The notes beneath the pieces are model-generated. The model saw only the letters and a list, made by a program, of their open reading frames with translations, was not told where the DNA came from and did no database searches. Both the position numbers and the translations under genes were made by a program. Below, in pieces: positions 1 to 10,167 of a DNA stretch of 64,000 nucleotides (positions are counted from its first letter, which is position 1; the number at the start of each line of letters is the position of its first letter). Source of the stretch: Nocardioides nitrophenolicus. GTDB lineage: Bacteria > Actinomycetota > Actinomycetes > Propionibacteriales > Nocardioidaceae. Where the stretch lies: positions 1,488,001 to 1,552,000 of the forward strand of contig NZ_JAFBBY010000001.1 of the NCBI RefSeq assembly GCF_016907515.1, in the 5' to 3' direction.

Positions 1-1672
1 TGACGAGATAGGCGAGGGCGAGTCCCCGCCCGAGGGCGATGCCGGAGTTGTAGCCGGTGCCCACCGTGGTCAGCGCCGCGCACGAGCCGACGGCGTACAG
101 CCCGGCGATCGGCGTACCGCTCTCGTCGAGGACGTGACCGTCGCCGTCGATGTGCACGCCGCTCGAGCCGATGCCGGTGCCGACGAAGCGCAGCCGGAAG
201 CCGTGGAAGGGCGCCTGCTCGATCGGGCCGAGCACCGGGTTGGGCTGCTGGGCGGGGTCTCCGGCGAAGCGCCGGACATAGGCGACCGAGCCGCGGCCGA
301 AGTCGGGGTCCTCCCCGGCCCGGGCGTGCTCGCTGAACGCCGCGGCACTCACCTCGAGCTGCTCGCCGTCGATGCCGAGCGCCGCGCCGAGCTCGCGCAG
401 GGTGGCGGCCGAGGTCACCAGCCCGTCCGGGTAGTCGCCGCCCGGCGGGGTGACCCCGAGGCCGTACTTCTGGTGGTGCTGCTCGTCGAAGACGAGGAAG
501 AACGGGAGGTGCGGGTCGTCGGGAGCCATCGTCTTCGCGACGATGTCGACCCAGTAGGAGTCGTCGCAGTAGCGGCGACCGGTCCGGTCGACGATCATCG
601 CGTGCGGCATGGCGTAGTCGGGGCCGTAGGCGTAGCCCGAGCCGATGCTGGACTTCCACCCGGGAAGCATCGGGATGGCCGTGGGCGGGAGGACGGCGAC
701 CGCTCCCCCGACCGAGCGGGCGAGCCGGATGCCGTCGCCGCGGATGCTGTCCGGGGCGACGCTGCCGAAGTCGTCCTCGCCGAGCCCCACGAGCTCGCGC
801 ACCAGCTCGGCGTCCCAGTCGTAGGTGCTCGTGGCCAGCACCACCGGCCCGCGGCGCTCGACGACGGCGCCGTCGGGGGAGGTGGCCCGCAGGCCCAGGA
901 CGTCGCCGGATCCGTCGGCGAGGAGCTCGGTGACCGGGTGGCCGGTGTGGATGGTGATCCGCTCCTCGCGCAGCACCCGGCGCAGGAAGCTCGCCACGAC
1001 GCCGGTCCCGAAGGTCAGCGGATCGCCGCTGCGCTCCTCCGCTCCGGCGTCCTCGCGCCGCTCGGGGAGCCCGAACGCCTGGACGCCGGCCTGCTCGTCA
1101 CCCGTCTCGTTGTCGTCGACGTAGGTGAGCCGGCGGCCCTTCACGAACATGTCGGCGTAGGTCGTGCCCACCGGGAAGTAGGGGCTGACCCGCAGCCGGT
1201 CGCGCCACTCGCCGAGCTCGCCGCCGTCGATGACCTCGTTGGTCAGGTAGCGCCCCGCGGGCAGGGCGCCGTCCGCCTCGTTGTGGTAGTCGGCGAGGCC
1301 GGGGATGACCGTCCAGCGGATCGCGCCCTCGTCCTCCCAGTACTTCGTCGCCTCCGGGGAGACGGCGAGCCAGCGGCGCAGCGCGTCCTCGTCGAGCACC
1401 TCGGGATGGTCGTGGGCGATCGCCCGGACGTAGCGCTCGGCGAGCTCGAGGGTGTCGTCCTCGATGCCCTCGCGACGGGCCACGTGGTTGGCGCCCACCC
1501 AGACCTGGCCACCCGAGTAGGCGGCCGCGCCGCCCACCAGGTCGGCCGCCTCGAACACCTCGGCGCTCCCGCCCCGCAGCGCCACCCCGAGCGCGGTCGC
1601 CAGGCCGGACAGCCCGGCCCCCACGACGAGCACCGCGGTGTCCTGGGCGCTGGCACTTCCTCCGGTCGTCAC
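1..1672 (-). CDS. FAD-dependent oxidoreductase, FrdA/KstD-like flavoprotein (3' end cut by window edge)
   Basis: Open frame on the minus strand from a GTG at 1672 to the left edge, so the last residues are missing. The N-terminus carries an FAD dinucleotide-binding signature (VLVVGAGLSGLATALG) and the end of the visible part carries the second FAD motif (GLYAVGSCAALTTVGTGYNS, then GIALGRGLA). This two-part layout is that of the fumarate reductase / 3-ketosteroid dehydrogenase flavoprotein superfamily. About 557 residues are visible, near the full length for the family. An AGGAG lies 7 nt upstream of the GTG. It is divergent from korA with about 125 bp between them. The substrate cannot be told from sequence. 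Confidence 0.8.
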   Translation of the reverse strand, partial: MTTGGSASAQDTAVLVVGAGLSGLATALGVALRGGSAEVFEAADLVGGAAAYSGGQVWVGANHVARREGIEDDTLELAERYVRAIAHDHPEVLDEDALRRWLAVSPEATKYWEDEGAIRWTVIPGLADYHNEADGALPAGRYLTNEVIDGGELGEWRDRLRVSPYFPVGTTYADMFVKGRRLTYVDDNETGDEQAGVQAFGLPERREDAGAEERSGDPLTFGTGVVASFLRRVLREERITIHTGHPVTELLADGSGDVLGLRATSPDGAVVERRGPVVLATSTYDWDAELVRELVGLGEDDFGSVAPDSIRGDGIRLARSVGGAVAVLPPTAIPMLPGWKSSIGSGYAYGPDYAMPHAMIVDRTGRRYCDDSYWVDIVAKTMAPDDPHLPFFLVFDEQHHQKYGLGVTPPGGDYPDGLVTSAATLRELGAALGIDGEQLEVSAAAFSEHARAGEDPDFGRGSVAYVRRFAGDPAQQPNPVLGPIEQAPFHGFRLRFVGTGIGSSGVHIDGDGHVLDESGTPIAGLYAVGSCAALTTVGTGYNSGIALGRGLALAYLV

Positions 1673-1796
1673 ACCATCACTCCTGTCGCTGTCGCGGCCG
1701 CCGCGGGCCGACGGCACCGGCCCCTCGCGCTAGCAGGATAATCATATTCATGGATAATGGTCCAGAGTCCTGGCCAGCACGAAGGAGATCAGCCAG

Positions 1797-3692
<1,896 letters not shown>

Positions 3693-3693
3693 G

Positions 3694-4683
3694 ATGACGA
3701 CGACCGACCTGCCCCTGCCCGCGCTCGGGACCGCCCTGGTCCCCATCCTCGCCGACGGCGAGACCCAGACCGCCAAGGACTTCTCCAGCGACCAGGAGGT
3801 CCGCTGGTGCCCCGGCTGCGGCGACTACGCCGTGCTCAAGGCCGTCCAGTCCTTCCTCCCCGACCTCGGCCTACGCCGCGAGAACATCGTCTTCGTCTCC
3901 GGCATCGGCTGCTCCTCGAGGTTCCCCTACTACCTCGACACCTACGGCATGCACTCCATCCACGGCCGCGCACCCTCGATCGCCACCGGCATCGCCACCG
4001 CCCGCGAAGACCTCTCCGTGTGGGTCGTCACCGGCGACGGCGACGCCCTCTCCATCGGCGGCAACCACCTCATCCACGCCCTGCGCCGCAACGTCAACAT
4101 GACCATCCTGCTGTTCAACAACCGCATCTACGGCCTCACCAAGGGCCAGTACTCCCCCACCAGCGAGGTCGGCAAGGTCACCAAGTCCACCCCCCTGGGC
4201 TCCCTCGACCACCCCTTCAACCCCGTCTCCCTGGCCCTGGGCGCCGAAGCCACCTTCGTGGCCCGCACCATCGACTCCGACCGCAAGCACCTCACCGCCG
4301 TGCTCGCCGCCGCGGCCGCCCACCGCGGCACCTCACTCGTCGAGATCTACCAGAACTGCCCGATCTTCAACGACGGCGCATTCGACGCCGTCAAGGGACC
4401 CGACGCCGCCCAGCGGCTGGTCCGCCTCGAGCCCGGACTCGAGGTCACCGTCGACGGCCAGACCTGGACCCACGACCCCGCCGAGCCCAACCCGGCCCGC
4501 CAGTTCGCGCTGTCCCGGATGGACGAGGCGGAGGCGGTCCCGGTCGGGATCTTCCGCCAGGTCGCCCGCCCGACGTACGACGACCAGGCCCGCGCCCAGC
4601 TCGCGCACGCCGTGGAGACCCAGGGGCGCGGCGAGCTCCAGGCGCTGCTCGACAGCGGCGACACCTGGTCGGTCGAGGACTGA
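3694..4683 (+). CDS. korB: 2-oxoacid:ferredoxin oxidoreductase, beta (ThDP-binding) subunit
   Basis: Partner of the upstream alpha subunit; it binds thiamine diphosphate and, in this family, a [4Fe-4S] cluster. Visible signatures are RWCPGCGDYAVL near residue 33, GIGCSSRFPYYLDTYGMHS, and the ThDP/Mg motif GDGDALSIGGNH followed by NNRIYGLTKGQYSPTS. I chose the ATG at 3694, one base after the korA stop region, giving 329 aa; a longer upstream reading would run inside korA. Length and motifs match actinobacterial KorB. It is translated from the same transcript as korA. Confidence 0.93.
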   Translation: MTTTDLPLPALGTALVPILADGETQTAKDFSSDQEVRWCPGCGDYAVLKAVQSFLPDLGLRRENIVFVSGIGCSSRFPYYLDTYGMHSIHGRAPSIATGIATAREDLSVWVVTGDGDALSIGGNHLIHALRRNVNMTILLFNNRIYGLTKGQYSPTSEVGKVTKSTPLGSLDHPFNPVSLALGAEATFVARTIDSDRKHLTAVLAAAAAHRGTSLVEIYQNCPIFNDGAFDAVKGPDAAQRLVRLEPGLEVTVDGQTWTHDPAEPNPARQFALSRMDEAEAVPVGIFRQVARPTYDDQARAQLAHAVETQGRGELQALLDSGDTWSVED

Positions 4684-4711
4684 CCACTGCCGCGAGGGGC
4701 GCGCGGCGCGC

Positions 4712-5740
4712 TTGAATGGCTCCGTGCTCCTCGACCTCCAGCTCGACGCCCGCCCGGACGCCGTACGCCCGCGCGCCCGCGAGCTCGCCGCCGCCGGTGC
4801 CGCCGGGCTGTTCACCTTCGAAGGCCCCCACGACGTGTTCGTGCCCCTCGCCGCCGTCGCCGGTCAGGTCGACGCCGACCTGATGACCAATGTCGCGATC
4901 GCGATGCCGCGCTCGCCGATGCACCTGGCCCACACCGCGTGGGACCTCCAGCTGATGTCGGGCGGGCGGTTCCGGCTGGGCCTGGGCTCCCAGATCCAGC
5001 CCCACATCGAGAAGAGGTACGGCGCCCGGTGGTCGCCTCCCGCCGCGCGCATGCGGGAGATCGTCGGCGCCGTCAAGGCGATCCTGCACTCCTGGCAGAC
5101 CGGCGAGCGGCTGGACTTCCGCGGCGAGCACACCACCCACACGCTGATGCCGCCGACGTTCGTCCCGGGACCGAACCCGTTCGGGCCCCCTCCGGTCCTG
5201 CTCGGCGCCCTCGGCCCGGTGATGACCCGCACCGCCGCCGAGGTGGCCGACGGCCTGCTGGTCATGCCCTTCCACAGCCACCGCCACGTCCGCGAGCGCA
5301 CCCTGCCCGCCGTCGCCGAGGGACTGGCCCGCGCCGGGCGGGCGCCGGGCGAGCTCGCGGTGCACCCGCAGGCGATCGTGGCGATGGGACGCACCGACGC
5401 CGAGGTGGTCGCCGCCCGAGCGGGGGTGCGCGCGCTGCTCGCGTTCTACGGCTCCACGCCGGCGTACCGGCCGGTGCTCGAGGTCGAGGGCCGAGCCGAC
5501 CTCCAGCCCGAGCTCAACCGACTCTCCAAGACCGGCGACGTCGCCGCGATGGGCGCCCTCGTCGACGACGCACTGCTCGACACGATCGCGGTCGCCGGCA
5601 CCCCCGAGGAGTGCGCGGCCGAGCTCCACCGCCGCTTCGGCGACGTCCCCGGCGTCGAGCGGGTGTGCTGCTACTTCCCCGGCTACGACCCGCCGCTGGA
5701 CCAGGTGGCGGCGCTGGCCGGGTCCCTCCGTCGCACCTGA
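4712..5740 (+). CDS. LLM class F420-dependent oxidoreductase
   Basis: Luciferase-like (LLM) TIM-barrel oxidoreductase of 342 aa. Typical elements are the strand-rich N-terminus, the LQLMSGGRFRLGLGSQ segment near residue 82 and GPPPVLLGALGPVMTRTAAE near residue 160. These resemble the actinobacterial F420-dependent subgroup (TIGR03617-like), so the cofactor is inferred. The start is uncertain: TTG at 4712 or GTG at 4724 are in frame, and a GAGGGG lies upstream at a rather long distance. It sits 28 bp after korB in the same direction and may share its transcript. It ends 10 bp before a MITE-like element. Confidence 0.8.
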   Translation: MNGSVLLDLQLDARPDAVRPRARELAAAGAAGLFTFEGPHDVFVPLAAVAGQVDADLMTNVAIAMPRSPMHLAHTAWDLQLMSGGRFRLGLGSQIQPHIEKRYGARWSPPAARMREIVGAVKAILHSWQTGERLDFRGEHTTHTLMPPTFVPGPNPFGPPPVLLGALGPVMTRTAAEVADGLLVMPFHSHRHVRERTLPAVAEGLARAGRAPGELAVHPQAIVAMGRTDAEVVAARAGVRALLAFYGSTPAYRPVLEVEGRADLQPELNRLSKTGDVAAMGALVDDALLDTIAVAGTPEECAAELHRRFGDVPGVERVCCYFPGYDPPLDQVAALAGSLRRT

Positions 5741-5750
5741 GCCCGGCCTC

Positions 5751-5911
5751 AGCCTGGATCCACCGATCTGCCGCGTCGCGAGCGTCACCAGATGGGTGCG
5801 GTGGCAAGGCGTCCGGCGCGAAGGCAGCCTGGTTGGCTGTTGAGCGTCGGCAACGCAGCCAACGTGCCCAGCTGGTGGCGCGCAGCAGCGGGAGATCGGT
5901 GGATCCGGCCT
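5751..5911. mobile_element. MITE-like element, copy 1 (161 bp, terminal inverted repeats)
   Basis: A 161-bp non-coding block that recurs at 61227-61387 with about 7 mismatches. It begins AGCCTGGATCCACCGATCT and its reverse complement begins AGGCCGGATCCACCGATCT, a 24-bp terminal inverted repeat whose similarity continues weakly for about 50 bp (the CACCAG-TGGG stretch is shared by both arms). An inner hairpin (GTTGGCTG / CAGCCAAC) lies in the middle. There is no ORF of its own. Its right end abuts the stop codon of the enoyl-CoA hydratase gene. The direct repeat CCGGCCTCAGCC is found at both borders and may include a target duplication. Confidence 0.75.
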
Positions 5912-6684
5912 CAGCCCCGGAAGGCGGGCTTCTCCTTCGCCAGGAAGGCCCGCACCCCCTCGGCGAAGTCCGGGCCGCCGTACACCTCCCGGAGCAGCGG
6001 CTCCTCGTCGGCCGGTGCGGTCTCGGTGATCGCGGCCCGACGGTGCAGCTGCTGCTTGGTCACCCGCAGGGTGACCGGCGAGGCCTGCAGGATCCCGTCG
6101 ACGAGTGCGCTCACCTCCGCGTCGAGCTCGGCGCGGTCCGCGACCTCGGCGAGGATCGCGCCGGCGGCATACGCGCGGTCGGCGGTGACCAGGCGCGAGG
6201 CGAGCAGCATCTCCCGGGTCAGCGACTCGCCGAAGACCTCGGCGCAGCGGTAGAGCACCGGCGAGGAGAGGGCGTTCCCGAGGGTGCGCGCGATCGGGTA
6301 CCCGAAGCGCGAGGACGCCGTCGCGACCCGCAGGTCGCAGTTGGTGGCCACCGCGAGCCCGCCGCCGACGCAGACGCCGTCGATCGCGGCGATGGTGACC
6401 TGCGGGAGCGCGAACAGCCCGTCGAGCATCTCGCGGATCCAGGTCTCGTAGTCGACCGCGTCGGCCGCGAGGAAGTCGGAGATCTCGTTGCCCGCCGCGA
6501 ACGCCTTGCCGCCCTCGCCGCGGAGCACCACCACCCGCACCGACCGGTCCTCGGCCAGCTCGCGCCACAGCTCGAGCATGCCGGCGTACATCGCCGTGGT
6601 GAAGGCGTTGCGGCGCTCGGGGCGGTGGAAGGCCACGGTGACGACGCCGGGGCGGTCGCGGTCGACGAGGAGGTCAGCAGTCAC
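5911..6684 (-). CDS. Enoyl-CoA hydratase/isomerase family protein
   Basis: Crotonase-fold protein of 257 aa. Visible family features are HRPERRNAF near the N-terminus, the oxyanion-hole segment GGKAFAAGNEISDF and the second oxyanion/CoA segment GVCVGGGLAVATNCDLRVA. The acid/base glutamates of classical hydratases are not clearly in place, so the reaction (hydratase, isomerase or other) is open. The GTG start at 6684 overlaps the stop of the VanZ gene by 4 bp (GTGA), which argues for translational coupling. Its stop codon shares a base with the end of MITE copy 1, so the insertion lies exactly at the gene's 3' boundary. Confidence 0.85.
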   Translation of the reverse strand: MTADLLVDRDRPGVVTVAFHRPERRNAFTTAMYAGMLELWRELAEDRSVRVVVLRGEGGKAFAAGNEISDFLAADAVDYETWIREMLDGLFALPQVTIAAIDGVCVGGGLAVATNCDLRVATASSRFGYPIARTLGNALSSPVLYRCAEVFGESLTREMLLASRLVTADRAYAAGAILAEVADRAELDAEVSALVDGILQASPVTLRVTKQQLHRRAAITETAPADEEPLLREVYGGPDFAEGVRAFLAKEKPAFRG

Positions 6685-7067
6685 GGTCGCGAGGGTACGG
6701 GTACGACGCGCAGCAGCGCGTCCCGCACCCGGGTCCGGCCGGTGAGCAGCCCCAGCCCGACGCCGAGGGTGTTGGCGAGCGCGTCGCGCCAATCCATCAT
6801 CCGGTCGGACGTCAGCGTGCCCTGCGCCACCTCGAGCGCCGCACCGAGCAGCACCAGCAGCGCGCCGGCCAGCAGCAGCGGCCGGCCGGGCCGGAACAGC
6901 TGCACGGCGCCGGCCGCCAGCACGCCGTACACCACCAGGTGCTGCCACTTGTCGCTCGCCGGCACGTCCGGCGCCGGCGGGGGCGAGCCCAGCGAGAGCA
7001 CCACGACCGCGAGCACCAGCAGCAGCCACAGCCCCAGCCACAGCCGGGGCCAGCGCAGCGCCTTCAC
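6681..7067 (-). CDS. VanZ-like family membrane protein
   Basis: Protein of 128 aa with about four hydrophobic segments and the VanZ family pattern: SDKWQHLVVYGVLAAG in the middle and DWRDALANTLGVGLG near the end. The family takes its name from a teicoplanin-resistance protein, but most chromosomal members have unknown roles in the envelope. The GTG start at 7067 overlaps the rhomboid stop by 4 bp, and its own stop overlaps the next start by 4 bp, so it is the middle gene of a coupled trio. Confidence 0.8.
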   Translation of the reverse strand: MKALRWPRLWLGLWLLLVLAVVVLSLGSPPPAPDVPASDKWQHLVVYGVLAAGAVQLFRPGRPLLLAGALLVLLGAALEVAQGTLTSDRMMDWRDALANTLGVGLGLLTGRTRVRDALLRVVPVPSRP

Positions 7068-7639
7068 ACCCGCCGCTCGCGTACGACGACCGCGGCCACC
7101 ACGCCCGCGACCGCGCCGAAGAGATGACCCTGCCACGAGACGCCCGGCGTACCGGGCAGCACGCCCCACAGCACGCCGCCGTAGACCACGAGCACGCCGA
7201 GCCCGACCGCGATCTCCACCGGCCTGCGGTCCACGAAGCCCTGCGCGACCAGGTAGGTCAGCCACCCGAAGATCAGCCCCGACGCGCCGAGGTGGATCGA
7301 GCCGCTGCCCGCGACCAGCCACACCGCCAGCCCGCCGAGCAGCCAGATGATCGCGGTCGCCACGAGGCCGCGGCCGATGCCGGTCGCCAGCGCGAGGAAG
7401 CCGAGGACCAGCGCCGGCACCGTGTTCGCGCTGAGGTGCCCCCACCCGCCGTGCAGCAGTGGCGCGGCCAGGATCCCCAGCAGGCCCTCCCCGGACCGCG
7501 GCCGGATCCCCCACCCGTCGAGCCGGTGGGACGCCGCCACGTCGACGAGCTCGATCGCCCACAGCAGGGCGACGAAGCCGGCGGCGCCGATCGCGGCCAC
7601 CTGCCAGCCGGGGCGGGTGCGGAGGTCGGTCGGGCGCAT
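7064..7639 (-). CDS. Rhomboid family intramembrane serine protease
   Basis: Six-helix membrane protein of 191 aa. The catalytic serine lies in HLGASGLIFGW (GxSG) near residue 122 and the histidine in GHLFGA near residue 171, the two residues of the rhomboid dyad. A conserved HGGWGHLSAN segment lies in the first loop. These are all in the expected order. Start chosen at the ATG 7639; it leads a GTGA-coupled group with the VanZ and hydratase genes. Substrates are unknown. Confidence 0.88.
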   Translation of the reverse strand: MRPTDLRTRPGWQVAAIGAAGFVALLWAIELVDVAASHRLDGWGIRPRSGEGLLGILAAPLLHGGWGHLSANTVPALVLGFLALATGIGRGLVATAIIWLLGGLAVWLVAGSGSIHLGASGLIFGWLTYLVAQGFVDRRPVEIAVGLGVLVVYGGVLWGVLPGTPGVSWQGHLFGAVAGVVAAVVVRERRV

Positions 7640-7656
7640 GGGGACAGTGTGGCGGG

Positions 7657-8112
7657 TCAGCCCCAGGTCGCGACCCAGTACTGGACGCCGTACGGCGCGG
7701 CGTCGTAGAGCACCTCGGCCTCGGCCAGCGGCGGCAGCCCGCCCAGGCAGGCGGTGTCGGCCCACAGCTCGGCGGCCAGCGCCGGGTCGATGCCGGCGAA
7801 GGACTCCCGCAGCGAGGCGTCGAACGCCTCCGCCCGCTCGTCGAAGTGGCCGGGCGCCTTCTCGGTGCGCGTCGCCGAGCCGTTGCCGACCACGAGCACG
7901 CCGGACTCGTCGTGCTCGACGACCGCGGCTCCGGCCGCGGCCACCAGCGCGGCCGCGACCCGCTCACCGGAGGCTCCGGACGCGACCACCCGCACCCGCG
8001 GCCCCAGCGCGGAGACCGCCGTCAGGCAGGCCGAGCGCAGCTCGGCCACCGGATCCTCCAGCGACGCGTACGCCGGCAGCAGGGCCGGGACGCCCGGCAC
8101 CAGGGCGATCAC
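7657..8112 (-). CDS. Conserved protein resembling the class III extradiol dioxygenase (LigB-like) fold
   Basis: Protein of 151 aa starting at GTG 8112, overlapping the folP2 stop by 4 bp. It has a short hydrophobic start (VIALVPGVPALLPAY) and a GVLVVGNGSATRTEKAPGHF segment followed by DERAEAFDASLRE. This resembles small actinobacterial proteins annotated as extradiol ring-cleavage dioxygenase-like or Memo-like. The metal-binding histidines of a true dioxygenase are not evident, so enzymatic activity is doubtful. Its close coupling to folP2 is the best functional clue. Confidence 0.55.
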   Translation of the reverse strand: MIALVPGVPALLPAYASLEDPVAELRSACLTAVSALGPRVRVVASGASGERVAAALVAAAGAAVVEHDESGVLVVGNGSATRTEKAPGHFDERAEAFDASLRESFAGIDPALAAELWADTACLGGLPPLAEAEVLYDAAPYGVQYWVATWG

Positions 8113-8966
8113 TGGATGCCCCGGATCGCCCGCAGCGGCGGCCGGCGCCCCGCGATCGACCACACCATGTCGACCGTCTGCCGGGTCTCGACCACCTGGT
8201 GCACCCGGTAGATCCGCGCGCCCGCGAGCGCGCAGACCGAGGTGGCGGCGAGGGTGCCGAGCAGCCGCTCGCCCACGTCGAGCCCGAGCGTCTCGCCGAC
8301 GAAGTCCTTGTTGGACAGCGACACCAGCACCGGCCAGCCGGTGGCCACCATCTCCCCCAGCCGGCGGGTGACCTCGAGCGAGTGGAAGGTGTTCTTGCCG
8401 AAGTCGTGGGCCGGGTCGATGACGATCGACTCGCGCGCGACGCCCGCCGCCAGGGCGCGCTCGGCGTACGCGACGGTGTCGGCGATCGCGGCGGCGACCA
8501 CGTCGTCGTACTCGATCCGGTAGGGGCGGGTCCGGGGCGTGACCCCCCCGGTGTGGGTGCAGACGATCGCGGCGTCGTACTCGGCCGCGACGTCGACCAG
8601 CTCCGGGTCCGCGCCGCCCCACGCGTCGTTGAGGACGTCGGCGCCGGCGGCGCACACGGCCGCGCCGACCTCGGCCCGCCAGGTGTCGACCGAGATGACG
8701 AGGTCCGGGTAGGTCTCACGGACCCGGGCGACGAAGTCGACCACGCGCTCCCTCTCCTCGGCGGCCGAGATCTCCACGCCCGGCGCCGCCTTGATCCCGC
8801 CGATGTCGACGATCTCCGCGCCCTGCGCAACCACCTCGGCGACCCGCGCGAACGCGGCGTCCTCGGCCCAGGTCGCGCCCTTGTCGAAGAACGAGTCCGG
8901 GGTCCGGTTGACGATCGCCATCATCAGCGGCTCGTCGTCCCCGAACGCGTGCCGTCCGAGATTCAT
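8109..8966 (-). CDS. folP2: Dihydropteroate synthase homologue, FolP2 type
   Basis: TIM-barrel protein of 285 aa with pterin-binding family motifs: MMAIVNRTPDSFFDKGATW near the start, EIVDIGG, SVDTWRAEV and DPAHDFGKN. The NRTPDSFFDKG variant, in place of the usual NVTPDSFSDGG, and the position next to gpgS match mycobacterial FolP2 (Rv1207-Rv1208). Mycobacterial FolP2 has been reported to lack dihydropteroate synthase activity, so this gene may not be the folate enzyme. The ATG at 8966 overlaps the gpgS stop by one base (TGATG). Confidence 0.85.
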   Translation of the reverse strand: MNLGRHAFGDDEPLMMAIVNRTPDSFFDKGATWAEDAAFARVAEVVAQGAEIVDIGGIKAAPGVEISAAEERERVVDFVARVRETYPDLVISVDTWRAEVGAAVCAAGADVLNDAWGGADPELVDVAAEYDAAIVCTHTGGVTPRTRPYRIEYDDVVAAAIADTVAYAERALAAGVARESIVIDPAHDFGKNTFHSLEVTRRLGEMVATGWPVLVSLSNKDFVGETLGLDVGERLLGTLAATSVCALAGARIYRVHQVVETRQTVDMVWSIAGRRPPLRAIRGIQ

Positions 8967-9862
8967 CACAGGTACGCCTCCGCCGCCGGTCGCTCGAGAG
9001 TCGGTACGACGCGCTCGACCGGCTCGAGCCCGCGCAGGTACTGCTTCAGCACCGCCTCGGCCGCCCCGTCGGCCGGAGCGACCCCGGCCCGGGCGAGCGC
9101 CGCCGCGATGATCTGGGTCGCCATCCCGCCCAGGTCGCGCAGCGCCTGGTGCCGGTGGGCGCGCACGCCGAGGTCCACCTGGGCGATCGCGGCGGGCCCG
9201 GCCGCGCGGACGGTGTCGACCAGCGCGGCCAGCTCGACGGCGTACCCGGTCGGCACGCTCAGCCCGGCGAACCACGACCGGCGGACCGCCCACTCGCCCG
9301 CGAGCGGCTGAACGAGCGGCCCGAGCTCCGGGAAGAGCAGCGCGATCAGCGGGCGCGCGACCAGCTCGGTGACCCGGCCGCCCTCGAGCGGACCGTCGGC
9401 GCCGGGCCGGTCGTAGAAGCCCTTGACCAGCCGCACCCGCGGGTCGTGCAGCAGCGGGCCGAGCAGGCCGGGCACGAAATGCGTGTCCCAGTCGTGGAGG
9501 TCGGCGTCCATGAAGACCACCAGGTCGCCGGACGTCACGAACAGCGACTTCCACATCGCCTCGCCCTTGCCGGGATGGCTGCCGAGGTCGGGCCGGATCT
9601 CGGCGGCGCGGTGCACCCGGGCGCCGGCCGACTCCGCGACGGCGTAGGTGTCGTCGACCGAGTCGCTGTCGATGACGACCACCTCGTCGACGAGGGAGAC
9701 GGTGTCCATCAGCGCGGTCCGGACTCGCGAGACGACCGCACCGACGGTGGCGGCCTCGTTGCGGGCGGGCACGACCAGGCTGACCCGCTGGCCGGTGGCG
9801 GACTTCTGCCTCAACAGCCCCTCGAGGGCCCAGTCGTCCCAGTGACCGGCCCGGATGCCCAT
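8966..9862 (-). CDS. gpgS: Glucosyl-3-phosphoglycerate synthase
   Basis: GT81-type glycosyltransferase of 298 aa that joins glucose from a nucleotide sugar to 3-phosphoglycerate, the first step to glucosylglycerate and methylglucose lipopolysaccharides. Visible are SLVVPARNEAATVG, the metal-binding VVFMDADLHDW (DxD-like) near residue 122, and HPGKGEAMWKSL. Gene order gpgS-folP2 is as in mycobacteria. I chose the ATG at 9862 because a TAGGTT box lies exactly 7 nt upstream, the leaderless layout; longer readings run into the divergent promoter region. Confidence 0.88.
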   Translation of the reverse strand: MGIRAGHWDDWALEGLLRQKSATGQRVSLVVPARNEAATVGAVVSRVRTALMDTVSLVDEVVVIDSDSVDDTYAVAESAGARVHRAAEIRPDLGSHPGKGEAMWKSLFVTSGDLVVFMDADLHDWDTHFVPGLLGPLLHDPRVRLVKGFYDRPGADGPLEGGRVTELVARPLIALLFPELGPLVQPLAGEWAVRRSWFAGLSVPTGYAVELAALVDTVRAAGPAAIAQVDLGVRAHRHQALRDLGGMATQIIAAALARAGVAPADGAAEAVLKQYLRGLEPVERVVPTLERPAAEAYL

Positions 9863-9869
9863 GCCCGCC

Positions 9870-9875
9870 AACCTA
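9870..9875 (-). promoter_or_regulatory. -10 box of gpgS (leaderless start)
   Basis: TAGGTT on the minus strand, 7 nt before the gpgS ATG. The spacing implies transcription starts at or next to the A of the start codon. Confidence 0.55.
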
Positions 9876-9978
9876 CCGCTCGCTTTCACCCCTCCGATCG
9901 CCTCCCCAACCCCGGAACCCGGTGTTACTGTCGAAGGGTCTCGGGAAAGTGGGTGCTCCCTCACTCCTGGAGTTGGTC

Positions 9979-10155
9979 ATGTCGTTTCGCCGTTTCCGAC
10001 GCAAGGTGCGCTGCGTGCTCAAGCACGGGCCGCGCGGCTGCCCGCACATCGAGCGGCACACCCGCCGCCCCAAGCGGCGCCCCCTCCCGGCCCCCGCCCC
10101 GCCGCTCGCCCCGCCGCTCGACGCGCCGCCGCTCGGGAGGCACGCCCGCCACTGA
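9979..10155 (+). CDS. Small basic, proline-rich protein (hypothetical)
   Basis: Possible 58-residue protein: an Arg-rich head (MSFRRFRRKVRCVLKHG), two Cys residues, then a Pro/Ala-rich tail. A GGAG lies 9 nt before the ATG and the frame fills the gap between the divergent gpgS and the convergent amidase gene. It resembles short basic actinobacterial ORFs of unknown function. With such GC-rich DNA a chance frame is possible, so support rests on the ribosome-binding site and its fit between neighbours. Confidence 0.4.
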   Translation: MSFRRFRRKVRCVLKHGPRGCPHIERHTRRPKRRPLPAPAPPLAPPLDAPPLGRHARH

Positions 10156-10167
10156 GCCGGGCGCCGG

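Noticed and set aside
5754..5911. MITE copy 1 as a structured regulatory RNA
   Set aside because: The ends are terminal inverted repeats and the second copy lies between divergent genes in a different context, so a mobile element explains it better, though expression cannot be ruled out.
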